A stretch of 64,000 nucleotides of DNA. Source: Paraescarpia echinospica (lineage: Eukaryota > Annelida > Polychaeta > Sabellida > Siboglinidae). This document shows positions 10,776 through 22,468 of this stretch, in pieces (position 1 is the stretch's first letter; each line of letters opens with the position of its first letter). The notes under the pieces are model-generated. The model saw only the letters and a list, made by a program, of their open reading frames with translations. It had not been told where the DNA came from and searched no databases. Where the stretch lies: positions 1,840,270 to 1,904,269 of the forward strand of contig CM034538.1 in the NCBI GenBank assembly GCA_020002185.1, in the 5' to 3' direction. Made by a program: the position numbers and the translations under genes.

Positions 10776-10777
10776 AA
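10697..10777. repeat. (CAA)n and (GCT)n microsatellites at a LINE 3' end
   Basis: A (CAA)6 run at 10697-10715 and a (GCT)11 run at about 10741-10773. The first is the likely 3' tail of the minus-strand LINE that follows. Confidence 0.85.
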
Positions 10778-11032
10778 AGGACATAGCTGAAGTCATAGAC
10801 TTATGTGTTGCTATGCCCTACGCGAACTATGAAAACTGGATAAATACAACAGGAATTATAAATAAATCACAGAATAATATTCACAACTCATATATAGACT
10901 GTTTACCATAGTGCTTGTGTTACTATTACATGGGTTTAACAAAACGTCACCTTCAATTAGCAATTCACAAATATGTAGAAAGTAATGACAACTTGATTGC
11001 TTTTTTAAATTGTGTTAAACTTGGAAGCTGAG

Positions 11033-12088
11033 TCAATTTATTTGGTAAATTGTTCCACGTTTTATACCCTTGACGGTGATTGACAGCAGTCGGAGGGTGG
11101 TGTTTGTCTTTTTAACATAGAACAGTTTGCTTTGTCTTGTATCATGTATGTGTATAGCTGCGGTTGGTTCAAATAATGCTTGAACACGACCATTTAAAGA
11201 ATGGTTGTTTGCTTTATAAAGTATGATCATAGTCTTGTATTTAACGAAATCATGAAAGTTAAGCATGTTTGAGAGATGGAATAATACAGATGTATGATCA
11301 TGGTAATTAAGATTATAAATAATCCGTATAGCTTTTTTCTGTAACATAAATAGTTTTCTGAGTCTAGTTTGATAAGTATTTCTCCAGATCTCACAGCAAT
11401 ATGACATATGTGGTTCAACAAGTGAATTATATAATGTGTGAAACGCTTGACAATCAAGAACATGCCTAGTTTTATACAAAACTGCTATGTTTTTTGATAC
11501 TTTTGATTCAACCATTTTTATGTGTTCTCTCCATGTTACGTTTTCGTCAATGGTTACTCCAAGGAATTTAGTATATGATACCTGCTCAATGTTTTTCCCA
11601 TTCAAAACTATATTCACATCTGTTCTAGGTTGTTTTTTATTGTTGAACATTATAAAATGTGTTTTGTTCACGTTAAGTGATAATTTGTTCGCTCGAAACC
11701 ACAGGTCTAGTTTTTTTAGTTCGTTGCTAATAACAGTGCTTACTTCATCTGTGTTACTAGCGGAATAAAAAATGTTTGTATCATCAGCAAACGAAATAAT
11801 GTCAAGCAATTTTGAGACTTCACACATGTCATTTATGTACAGAATAAATAATAACGGGCCAAGGATTGAACCTTGCGGGACTCCACACTTGATTTCCTTT
11901 TGTTCTGAGTTACTGTTGTTATAGCATACATATTGTCTACGGTTGGTTAAGTAGCTTTTTATCCAGGCCAGAGCCAGACCCCTGATTCCGTAGCATTGCA
12001 ATTTACTTAGCAGTATGTTGTGGTCAACAGTGTCAAAGGCTTTTTTTAGGTCGATAAAGACCCCAATCGTGCTTTGGCATTTATCCAT
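11033..12088 (-). pseudogene. LINE reverse transcriptase, catalytic part and C terminus
   Basis: Contains GVFIDLKKAFDTVDH (first Asp), GVPQGSILGPLLFILYIND and IISFADDTNIFYS (active-site ADD), then thumb and C-terminal module through RGTIYQIN. CR1/Jockey type. Joined upstream to the piece at 12113-12676 by a frameshift near 12100. Confidence 0.92.
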
Positions 12089-12112
12089 TGCGGATGTAAT
12101 TTTTTCGACAAA

Positions 12113-13045
12113 TTATGTTAAAGCTAGTGAAGTTGAGTGATTATTTTTGAAGCCATACTGCCCATCTGTCAATATGTGTTGTGTTTCAATGAAAGACCTT
12201 AGCCTTTTGTTGAATATTTTTTCAAGTATTTTTGAAAATTGGGATAAGAGAGATATAGGTCTATAATTAGAAAATTGAAAACGATCTCCTGACTTAAATA
12301 TAGGAATGACTTTTGCTAATTTCATTTCATTTGGAAATGATCCGCTGATCAAAGATCTGTTAAAAATGTGGGTTAGCGGTTGTACAATTTGCTTTATTAC
12401 ATGCTTAACTGTTTTCATGCTGATTTCATCGTGTCCGTATGAAGTTTTACCATTGCACCCAGACACAATTTCTAGTACTTCTTGCTCAGTAACGGGGGAC
12501 ATATACATTGATTGTGATACAGTACGTTTTACAAAGTCGGTTGGCTTTGTTCCCGGGCAGGGTTCTATGAGGTTGGATAATTTAGTACCTATATCGACGA
12601 AGAAATTGTTAAAATGATTAGCTATTTCTTTATTTTCTAATACTACTATGTTATCGCCAACTTGAAACTTGTTCAAATATGTGGTATCAGATTTTCTTTG
12701 ACCTATTATGCTGTTAAGAGATTTCCAAGTTGCTCTTATATTAGTCTTACAATCGTCGAGTTTTTTTCTGTAATATTTTTTTTTATCTAGACGTAATAAT
12801 TTTGTTAACTTATTTTAGTAATTTTTGTAGTGAATTTCTGTTAATTCTGTCCTATTTTTTAGAAACGCTAAGTACATGTTATTCTTCTTTATGCAAGCGT
12901 TTTTTAGCCCGCTTGATAACCAAGGTTTATCATTCTTTTTTGTCACTCCTGAATACGTTGTAGTTTTTACAGGACAGGCATCGTTATAAGTATTATTTGT
13001 TTTTTCTGGAATTACAGTACAGTTTGTAACCCGAAAATACGACAT
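12113..13045 (-). pseudogene. LINE EN-RT linker and reverse transcriptase N-terminal part
   Basis: One frame from 13045 to 12113 with a single in-frame TAA at 12815-12817. The linker block KPWLSSGLKNACIKKNNMY is followed by the RT entry SYGHDEISMKTVKHV and FSNYRPISLLSQFSKI. The frame is lost just before the catalytic part at 12088. Confidence 0.85.
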
Positions 13046-13070
13046 CGTTACAATTTACTTCACTTCCGTC

Positions 13071-13400
13071 TCAATTCTTATCTTTAAGCCACATTTCTGA
13101 TATAGCAATTATATGAAATTTATACTCCATGCTTTGGATAGTATCTTTAATCTTGGGTAAGTTAGCTTTTAAACTCCGAGCATTAAAGTGTATCATACTC
13201 AGTTTGATTGGCTGGTTTTTGCCAACACTGCTAAAGTTTGTTGAAAATTGTGCTGGGGTGTAGTATTTACATTGCGTGGGTAAATAGTTATACAACAAAC
13301 AATCTGTATCAATATCGTGTTCGTAACAGTGTTCATTATAATCAAACGGTGTATCATACGGAGGCGTTAACTCGTCATTTTGTTGTGTAGTTGACGCCAT
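13071..13400 (-). pseudogene. LINE ORF2 N terminus with start of endonuclease domain
   Basis: Begins with an ATG at 13400 and reaches the first endonuclease block, IHFNARSLKANLPKIKD and ISEMWLKD. The domain then stops; the rest (metal-binding GDFN and SDH blocks) is absent, so the element has an internal deletion here. Confidence 0.8.
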
Positions 13401-13453
13401 GGTTAAGTCATCACAAAAACGTTTGCCAGGATAGTCAACAGGTACTTGGTAGT

Positions 13454-13867
13454 TTAACCACGGTTTGCGACATCATGTCGCTCTCTTACCACCAGTTTGT
13501 CAAATGACAAATATGCGACTTTGCCCTCTTCCCTGGCCTTCATCATTTTTGGTAGCAGTTCTTTCCGCCTCGCCATGACCCTCTGCGAATAGTCCTCGTT
13601 CACGGAGATGCCACTAGGCCGTTTCTTCTTCGCCGCCTGCAGTACCAGCTCGCGGTCCTTGAACGACTCGAACTTGACCACGATGGTCCGGGCTCTCGTC
13701 CCCGTGCCGCCAGTTCGGTGCGCGCGACCGATGTTGATGGCGCGCACTTGGGCTTCGGGGAGTTCTAGGGCTGTTGTTATAGCCTTGCGCACGCTCTTCT
13801 CCGTCTGCTCCCACGTCTCGCCGTCGACCTCAGCAACGCCGTCGAAACGTGATGAAAGACAAGCCAC
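13454..13867 (-). pseudogene. LINE ORF1, L1-type RNA-binding protein (C-terminal part)
   Basis: Matches the RRM and C-terminal domain of L1-type ORF1 proteins: RAHRTGG, TIVVKFESFKDRELVLQAA and YSQRVMARRKELLPKM. The coiled-coil N terminus is missing. GC content is clearly higher than in ORF2 next to it. ORF1 would bind the LINE RNA to form the retrotransposition particle. Confidence 0.8.
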
Positions 13868-14152
13868 AGTTTTTAGTCACTTGTGTCAATATTATGTTAG
13901 CGATGACGAAAACCAACTTAAAGTTGCACCATAGTTGCCATAAATATAAACGATTGATGAGAATGGTGATCAGTTGTATTGAAGGCAGCAAAGTGAACTG
14001 AAACTGCGTGGAGAGAACAAAAATCGACGTTTTCATATATTTAAAGCACTCAGACCAACTAAATGTGTCGTTGATATCGCTTATTATTGGCAGATCCCCG
14101 ACAACACAAAACCGTTCCGCACGGCTGCTCTTCGTATACAGCACTAGGCGTC

Positions 14153-14534
14153 AGTAGTAGGTTAGGGCAGCAGAGCCCCTCAGACAGCGTAAACATCAAA
14201 GGAGATCAAAGGATTTGAGGATAAGCCACGCCAAATGGATTCCTACTTATAAAAAATGAATGATTGATGACCTGTCAAAAAATTCGACTTATAAAAAACG
14301 TGTTATCTTAATTGGTTTTTGACAGCTTACTTATAAAAAAAGTATGATTGATGAGTGTCGCTAATTAGTATGGCGCCAATGCTCCATTACACCGCTGCCG
14401 CCTAGCGACTATACTTGTTATGATAAGTGGTAGTGCACCAGCACCGCTGCCGCCTAGCGACTATACATGTTATGATAAGTGGTAGTGCACCAGCACTTAC
14501 ACCGAGCCATGCGCCCTAGTGGTGGTTATGCTAG
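14153..14534 (+). repeat. Left terminal inverted repeat of the Polinton
   Basis: Matches the reverse complement of 29934-30241 with few differences. It includes three TTATAAAAA motifs (near 14248, 14290 and 14330) and GATTGATGA motifs. Near 14385-14500 a unit of about 60 bases (core GCCGCCTAGCGACTATAC, ending GATAAGTGGTAGTGC) is present twice here and once in the right repeat, which explains the length difference. Confidence 0.92.
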
Positions 14535-15790
14535 CTGCATGAGTAGGTTATAGCCTCTATGATAGGTGGTAGTTTTAACACTTGCTACGATAAGTGGTAG
14601 CGACATGCCAACCATTAATTAATTAAATAATTAATATTTAATTAATTAATTAATTAATTAATAAAGCGGTGAGACCATCAAAGGCGGGGTGGCCGATGTA
14701 TATTGCAGCGCCACTACTAAGATAGGTAGGTGTTCGTTCGCCCTCTTTTACAAACCTGTAGCCGGTATGACACGCGGTCTAGTGTTGTTGTTGTTGTTGT
14801 TTAGTGCCGGCAAGCGTAATTGTTAACAGGCGTCCAAAGTCCAGTCGCGTATAACATAGAACGACGCTGGTCTGAATTGGAGAATAATGCTACTGTATTA
14901 TTCATACGGTAACCTAGGTAGATGTAAGCTCGTTTTCTAATAAGGGTATTGTTAAGCTGAAGTTGTCTTTATAGTGGATTCAGGACACCTAGTTGGAATA
15001 TAGAGCTCAAACGGATAATAACAGCGGGCGGTGGGTGACGCGTACTGCCTCGTCCAGCGGCAGTCCATCGTGCTGTTTCAACACGCGTCGTAACACCACG
15101 GCCTATGTAAGAGCCGCTGAGGGGGTTAAAATCCGGTGATGCCATCATACCTCCTTTGTTCTGTAGGGAAAAAAATCGTAAAGTTTATCGTTTAAATAAT
15201 AAAATATACAATGAAATAATCTTACAGCGGTTAAAAAAAGGTCGTAAATAATAAAACATACAAAGAAATAGTCCCACGACGATGGCGGTAGTTTAGTTAT
15301 CGAAGGGTCTGTAGTTTTGTAAATATCGCTTAAATATTAAAACGAAACTGCGCGTATAGAAGGAATATTGCGTAAATGTTAAAAGGGCGACAGGTAGTTA
15401 CGTACCATTCGTGAATCTCTCGCGGTTTAGACTAGTCGAAAAATGCCGTGTACTTCCATGAACGACTTGTAACGGAATGTTGTTTACACCGCTTGCTGTA
15501 GGCGCGTCTATAAGCACCTGACGAGGGGCACGTAGACCTCGTCACGTAGACGGGTTGCGTAATGTAATTTTGTTTTAATAAAAGCTTAAAAGTATAAAAT
15601 AAACGATCTATAAGGGACTGTAAGGACTAGAGAATCTTACGGTAAACATATATTCGAAAATAATACTCTATAAAAGCAACGCACCGTGTGTGTGCACTCC
15701 ATAACCGAGCCCTTTTTTGTATTTCAATAACCTTGCCAGACTCGGCTGTTTTGCGGTAGGCGTGTTCGAGCGCACGCGCACTATTCACCG
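14535..15790. other. Subterminal non-coding region of the Polinton
   Basis: Contains an AT-rich TTAATTAA-type tract at about 14612-14663 and a (GTT)5 run at 14785. I see no open frame that looks coding. It may hold replication or promoter signals. Confidence 0.6.
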
Positions 15791-15796
15791 CGTCCT

Positions 15797-15805
15797 TATA
15801 AGTAC
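15797..15805 (+). promoter_or_regulatory. Candidate TATA box of the RPA-like gene
   Basis: TTATAAGTA about 70 bases before the ATG at 15874, a spacing expected for a core promoter plus a short 5' leader. Confidence 0.5.
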
Positions 15806-15873
15806 TTAGACTAAGAGCGTCTGTATTCATTCGGGTTTTGCTGTCTTAGCGTCGTTTATTCTTTTCCTCAGTC

Positions 15874-17445
15874 ATGTCTCAAGCGGCGAAAAACCTAAGC
15901 GCGACGAGCCCACCGCCTATTAAGCGAAAGAAGAAGGCAAAGCAAGCGGCAGCCGGAACATCGACGGTAACAACAGCCCAGCCCTCGCCCGTCGTTGCCG
16001 GCATCAGCGCCCGTCGTTGCCGCCCTCGAAGTGCCCGTAGCAGCGGTCGCCGAGCTCGGCGTCGAGGTCGTCGAGGAGGTGCTTAAGGCGCCGGCGGCGT
16101 CGTCGTCACCGTCACCGTTACTCTACGTACCACCCTCGGTGAGTGTAAGCGATCTCCTACAGGCTGAAGACGGCCTCTACTCGCTAGCAACAGATGTGCG
16201 GGTCTCCGCTATCGCGTGGAGAAGTAAGTGCACGTAAGAGGGCTGTACCCAGTGCCGGCGTAAGGTTTTTCGATCGGTGAGCGGGTCTAAGGTGTGTTTA
16301 TCCCACGGGGTACAGAGCGTTCCGAAACAGTATTTCTCGGTCCGGATGATGGTGAGGGAAGACCCGGAGGGGGCCGACGAACGCTGGCTCAGCCTATTCG
16401 ATAATGTGATGTCCGGCCTCGTCTCCTACAAGGCCGACTATCTCGGTTCGATGACCCCCGAAAAACTGCGTGATACCTTCCTACAGATCGTCGGGACGGT
16501 CATCGGGGCGCTCACCGTACGAAAGACATCGTGGGGGGCCCTGTCGACGTACACCGCTCGGAGTGTGAGTAAGAAAAACGACGACGACGACGACGAGTAA
16601 AATCGTGCTACCGCTAACGCTTCGCTTTTGTGCTGTAGGACATCGACGAGCAGCGGTCGCAGGCACTCGATCGTATAATCGCCGAGGCTTTGAGTCCCCC
16701 GCCGACGCCTGGCGCCAACTTCCCCGTCAAGGTGGAGATACCAACACCGCTCGCCGTGCTCGAGGCCGCCGTCGCTCCATGGACACCCTTGTTGACGGCG
16801 CCTACCTACCAGCCGTCGTATTCGAACTCGACAGTATCGCCACCACCACCACCACCAGCACCGCCAACGTACGCGTGCCTATACCCGGTCGCGCCGGAGT
16901 CGCAACCTTCCATAATAATCTCATCGGGGTCCTCTAACGCACGATCCGTGACCGGCCAGTCGTCACCGCAGCCACCGCTTTACGAGGCGTTGCTCTCCGT
17001 AAGTGGCCGGGACGGGGAGCTGATAAAAAGTCTGATGAAAAATTTTGTCGAGGCGGTCGGGGAAACTCTACTCGGACGCGCCCGACGTTACTGCGGTGAG
17101 TGCGAGGCCGACGAAGAATGCCCGTTCGTGCATATACAGGGGTATCGAGCCGGTCGACCTAGCCGACACTATCGGCTAATGTTCACGGATGCGAGCGACA
17201 TGTGCGATCGTTTCTTCCGATCCGTATTGGAATCCTACCTGGAGCGTTCGTTAATTCCGTGCCTGACGCGCATGATATTGAATCTGCACGACCAAGGCGC
17301 GCCCCACGCAGATCGAAAAGCTGAAGCCGAACTCGTGAGACGGGTAACCGCTTGGCTACTCGAGACCGACTGGATCCACCCCTTCAACTTCGCGAGGCTG
17401 GAGGCTGCGGTAACGGTCTACCTGCTGAGAAGAGCCGGCCTCTGA
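15874..17445 (+). pseudogene. Probable RPA70-C-type single-strand DNA-binding protein, two exons, broken
   Basis: Exon 1 runs from the ATG at 15874 to 16564, a 74-base intron (gtgagt...gctgtag) follows, and exon 2 is 16639-17445, phase 0. The N terminus is basic (PIKRKKKAKQ) and Ala/Pro-rich. A frameshift lies near 15990 and an in-frame TAA at 16235-16237. The stretch around 16130-16540 resembles the C-terminal OB fold of replication protein A large subunit: LATDVRVSAIAW, a four-ligand zinc-ribbon pattern (Cys, then CTQCRRKV, then CLSH), FSVRMMVRED, WLSLFDN. This is my reading of the pattern, not a database match. Exon 2 has a Pro-rich linker and a C-terminal domain with several Cys (CGECEADEEC) that I do not recognise. 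Next to the polymerase, a replication role is likely. Confidence 0.6.
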
Positions 17446-17905
17446 ATAGCGCTTAATAAAACGAACTTTAATGGCGAAAGCTGCTACTGCTTAATATATC
17501 TACGAACATTGCTTAACTGCTTAATATATATACGAGAAGAAGAAAAAAGTCGCCCGTTGCGGCTGCTGCTTATTCGACTATGTTGAGGTTTAATAAAGCA
17601 CGCTTGACACTCTGGTGAATATTGCTTAATAAAACGAACTTTAATGGATAAAATTCGCCTGCTTATTCGACTATGTTGTTGTTGTTGGTGCTTAATAAAG
17701 CGCGTTGCTCGTTGTACGACGACGCTTAATATTTAATAGAAAAAATTCGCCTGCTGCTTAATAAAGCACGCTTGACACTCTGGTGAATATTGCTTAATAA
17801 AACGAACTTTAATGGATAAAATTCGCCTGTTTATTCGACTATGTTGTTGTGGGTGCTTAATAAAGCACGTTGTTTGTTGTATGACGACACTTAATACAAC
17901 GTTGA
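17446..17905 (+). repeat. Tandem repeats rich in AATAAA
   Basis: Units such as TGCTTAATAAAACGAACTTT and GCTTATTCGACTATGTTG recur at least three to four times, with many AATAAA hexamers. Directly downstream of the RPA-like gene, so probably its polyadenylation region. Confidence 0.8.
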
Positions 17906-18125
17906 AAACGTATAAAACGCTCTTGTTTACTATTACGAAAACCCCTCCTACAACCCAATCCTATACTTTGCCTGTAATAAAGGCTGCAACATACACACAC
18001 TCACCGTATGCAGGCACGTTAATTTTAGCTCCACCGTTCCGCCTCACCGTAACAAGGTCAAAGATCGCAGCTGTGTCAACCTGGTAAACAGTAGGCCTAG
18101 CGGTGGGTGGTGGTAGTAGTTGTAA

Positions 18126-18221
18126 CCACCACCACCGCCACCACCACCACCCGTATATAGGTAGGGTAGAGCTTCGTTTCCAACTAATAACGTGTTTGGC
18201 ATTGCTCGCTGCAACATCAAC
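18126..18221 (+). promoter_or_regulatory. Polymerase promoter region
   Basis: A (CCA)n tract, then TATATAG at 18154-18160, 62 bases before the ATG at 18222. The ATG chosen is the first one that precedes the zinc fingers; an in-frame GTG upstream at 18192 is unlikely as a start. Confidence 0.55.
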
Positions 18222-21200
18222 ATGCCTGTTTGCCCCGTATGCAATCGAGTTGTCGTTAGTTTGGTGGGACATACGTGTAAGCAGCGGCAGCACCAATGCC
18301 CGAATTGCGATCGGACGTATACCTTTCGTAGTGGACTGGTAAAACATTTTAAAAAATGCGCTACCGGAATTCGGGGTGACAATGCCTGCCCGAAATGCGG
18401 TAAAGCTTTCGCTCGTCGTTGTGATATGTTGAGACATTTGAGAATTTCGAAATCCAGCGGCACTGAAAAAAGGGTACCACCACCGCCACCGCCACCGCCA
18501 CCGTCTCCGCCACAACCCGATGACGCTGATGACGAAGGGGAGGAGAAGGGGTGGTCGACCGGTCTACGGCGTACCGTGCAAGAGCACTGGTCTAGTATAC
18601 GGACGTCTACATTCCGTGGCCCTATCCAGTCGAGATATAATTATCAACTGACCGAGTGCGCGGACACGGCCGTCCTCGAACCCCGACTAAGACAAATGTT
18701 TGCGGAACAAACTCGGGCGTTTAAGATCAACTTATGTTTCGGGTTTGTGTTACGACACAAAGATACGGGACGTTTCCGGTATTATCACACATCTTGTAAT
18801 TGTTGCGGCCGCTTCCTCGAAGCCCCGATGCTCGTTACCAACGCCGCCTCGTTCGACCGCTTCCTCGACGTCGTCCGACAACCCGACGTTCTTCAATACG
18901 CGATAATGCATCGACCCGACTCGGAGTGGGTCGTCGAACTGGTAACAAACGTTACTTACTTTCTCATCGCCATCATCCATCATCCTATCGGATGTCTGAA
19001 CGCTCAACTGCCCGCCTACCTGTACACGAGCAAGACGATCGTCGTGCTCGAGAAAGACCGACGCGGTAAGGCTTACACTGACAATTTATGCCTCTTCCGT
19101 TGCCTGGCCCTGCACCGAAGAAGACTACTAGCCCCTACCACACCGGCCGTAGTAAACACCACCTGTTTGACGGCGCCCGCCTTACGGCTCTACGCCGACT
19201 ACAGCGGCGGCGAGGTGAGTCCCTACGCGTTCGCCGGCGTGCCGCTATACGACCTCGACCGGTTGGAGACATGCTTCGAAACCAACGTCGTCGTGTATCG
19301 ACTGATGGAACCCGCGTCGTCGGCGACGGCGGAATCGACCGCCGAACTGGTCCGGCGTTCCCTCTACCGGTACCCCACTACCATGAACGTCAATCTATAC
19401 GACACTCATTATTCGTATATCCCCAGCGTCGCGCGGTATACGCAATCGTACCTATGCAGTAAGTGCGGTGAATTGTTGTGGCGAACCGCCTATAAACTAC
19501 GGCGGCACGAAGCGACGTGTGAGGGTGGCGTTCGCCACGTCTTCTCCGGCGGCGTCTACCGTCCGAAACCGTCCGTGTTTCAACAGTTGGACGATGAGGG
19601 TATCTGCGTGGCCGACCACCTCCGCTACTACCCGTACAGAGCGACGTTCGATTTTGAGTGCTACTTCGACGACAGCGACCTGCCGGCGGACACCCGCAAA
19701 TGCCGGTGGCTAGCCCGACACGAACTACTCCGCGTGAGTATCGCCTCGAACGTCCCCGGACACGAGGCGGCGCAATGCTTCGTTACGACCGGCGATTAGA
19801 ACGACCTCGCGCGACGTCTGATCGTCGCCCTGGAGGCCGTGAGCGAAGCGGCGTGCGCGGCTCTGCGACCGTCGTACGACCGAACCTTCGAAGCGCTCGA
19901 ACCACTCGACGCCGAATGGCGAGCCGCTGCCGGCGGCGACGACGAGGGTGGTGGCAGCGACAAGTCCCCGTACACCGTACTCGCCGAGCGACTGTGGACG
20001 CATCTACGCCAACTCCCCGTCCTTGGCTTCAACTCGGGGAAGTACGATTTGAACGTCGTCAAGAAGTATCTCACACCCCTGCTCCTGGTCGACGGCCGGC
20101 CTATCTCGCCGGCGTTCGCGATTAAACGTCAGAACAATTTCATGTGCCTGACGACGGAGACGCTCAAGTTCCAGGACATCACTAACTACCTAGCCCCCGG
20201 TTTCAGCTACGATAAGTTTCTGAAAGCTTACGGCTGTCGCGTGACGAAGGGCTACTTTCCCTACGAATACGTCGACGCGTCGGGGAAACTAGACGACGGC
20301 GAACTGCCGCCACGGGAGGCTTTCTACAGCCACCTGAAATGCGAAGGGATCTCCGCCGAGGCGTGCGAGGGTTGCGTGACGGTATGGCGCGACGAAGAGA
20401 TGACAACGCTACGGGACTTCCTCGTTTGGTATAACAACCGAGACGTGGTCCCGTTTTTACAGGCCGTCGACAAGCAGTTCACCTTCTACCAGCAGCGTCG
20501 CATCGATATGTTTAAAGACGGCATCAGTGTCCCGGGTCTAACGCTACTCTACCTATTCAACGATCTCCCGTTGTCGATTCACTTCACCCTCTTCATCGAG
20601 TCGAACAAGGACCTGCATCGACTCATACAATCACAGATCGTCGGCGGTCCCTCGATCATCTTCGCGCGCTATCACGAGGCCGAGGTAACCGTTCTACGCG
20701 ACGGGATCGACCGTGTCGCTCGGTCGTGGGGTTTGACGCGAACGGCCTCTACCTATGGGCAATCACGCAAGAGATGCCGACGGGGTGGTATACGCGCCGC
20801 CGGGCGGAGAACGGCTTTTGGCCGGAACGCGTGCACCGCTACGGTCGTATGGCCGTGCAGTTGCTAACGTGGGAGGCCGAACGGACGGGGGTGCACATAC
20901 GACACATGCTCAACGGGCGCGAGAAGCGCATCGGTAAGCATCGGGTCGACGGCTGGTGTCGAGAGACGCGAACGGCGTACCAATTCCAAGGATGCTACTT
21001 CCTCGGCTGCCAGTGTACGCAGCGCGAAATGAACGACGTTAACGGGCGACCGATGAATCGACTCTTCGACGAGACGAACGCCGTCACAGCCTACCTTCGT
21101 CGGTTCGTCACCGTCGTCGAGATGTGGGAGTGTCAATGGAAGGAAGTACGACCGCCACCGTTACCGCCCGAGGAGAGTCGCGGAGGCTGGACCACCAGCG

Positions 21201-22468
21201 GCGCCGCCGTTACGACGTCGACGATCCTGAAGGCCGTCCGCGACAGCACTCTATTATGTCTGGTAGAGTGCGATATCGCCGTCCCGGATGCGCTGCTTGA
21301 CGTCTTCGCCGAGATGTAGCCGGTGTTCAAGAACGCCTACATCGGCCGCGACGATCTCAGCCCGTTCATGCGTCGTTACGCCGTAGCGCACGACCTCCTG
21401 AGGCGGCCTCAACGTACGCTCGTGGGTAGTTTTTTCGGCACCCAGATTCTACTCGCAACGCCCCTACTACGGTGGTATCTGGAGCATGGACTCGTCGTCG
21501 ACCGTGTGTACCAGATCGTCGAGTACGTACCGCTCGCGTGCTTCCGACGCTTCGGTGACACGGTCTCTGTCGCGCGACGCGAGGGCAACGCCGACCCCGA
21601 CAAAGCCATCATCGCCGACACCTTTAAACTGCTTGGCAACAGTTCCTACGGGAAGACTACTACGCGGGTTGATCTCCACAGGGACACGAAATACTGCACG
21701 ACAGCCGGCGCCTCGATGCTCGTCAACGACCGATGCTTCCGACAGCTCGACGTCGTCGTACCCGGCAGTGTCTACGAAGTGGCGCTGAACAAGCGAACCG
21801 TCCGCTACACGCTACCCATCCAGATCGGCTACTTTGTCTATCAATACGCGAAGCTAAGGATGCTCGAATTCTACTACGATTTCATCGCCTTCTACATCCC
21901 GAGACCCCTCTTCCATTAATGCGCTATGGACACGGACTCGGCGTACATAGCCCTCGCGGGTTGGGACGTCGACGAGCTGGTGGAGGTGGCTAAACGCGAG
22001 CATTACTTCCGCCATCGCGGGGACTGGTTCCCGGCCGAGTGCTGCGACGTTCTCGCGGCCGCGTACGTGCAGTGCCGATTCGCCGGGCGACCGTGGGACG
22101 CGCCGCCGCCGGCCTGTTGCGCGCGACGACGCCTGTACGATAAGCGAACGCCGGGCCTATTCAAGGAGGAGTGGTCCGGTCGAAGAATCATCGCGCTATG
22201 TAGTAAAACCTACTACTGTTTCGGTCGGGACGGCGGCGGCGATAAGTACAGCACGAAGGGGTTGAATACGCGTCAGAACGACATCGACAAGGACGTTTTC
22301 CTCGCCGTGCTGCGCGATCAACGGAGCCGCGGCGGCACGAACCGAGGCTTCCAGGTGAAGGAATCGTCCGTGCTGACGTACATTCAGGAGCGTGCGGCGT
22401 TTAGCTATTTCTACGCTAAACGTCGCGTGCTCGACGACGGCGTCACCACGGCGCCAGTCCTCGTATAG
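18222..22468 (+). pseudogene. Polinton protein-primed DNA polymerase B with N-terminal zinc fingers
   Basis: Replicase of the element, about 1,400 codons, no intron. The N terminus has three Cys/His finger-like modules (CPVCNRVVV; CPNCDRTYTFRSGLVKHFKK then C; CPKCGKAFARRCDMLRH), a poly-Pro linker at 18477-18515, then the polymerase. An internal C2HC finger (CSKCGELLWRTAYKLRRH) is near 19460. Exonuclease motifs: FDFECYF (19648), NSGKYDLN (20030), YNNRDVVPF (20430). Palm motifs: FDANGLYLW (motif A, 20730), KLLGNSSYGKT (motif B, 21628), MDTDSAY (motif C, 21926). Breaks: TAG at 19797, frameshift at about 20700-20725, TAG at 21317, TAA at 21917. All catalytic motifs remain, so decay is recent or the stops are reading errors. 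Confidence 0.95.

Larger units (their letters stand above)
10690..13870 (-). mobile_element. LINE with L1-like ORF1 and internally deleted ORF2
   Basis: A LINE on the minus strand with ORF1 (13867-13454) and ORF2 (13400-11033). ORF2 begins normally with the start of an endonuclease domain, but most of that domain is missing at about 13045-13070, after which the EN-RT linker and reverse transcriptase follow. ORF1 is GC-rich and ORF2 AT-rich. The 5' end is truncated in ORF1. The 3' end carries a (GTT)n tail. Confidence 0.85.

Noticed and set aside
17961..18515. A minus-strand gene opposite the polymerase start
   Set aside because: Low-complexity Trp/Arg and Gly runs come from the (CCA)n tract; the plus strand has the real zinc fingers.
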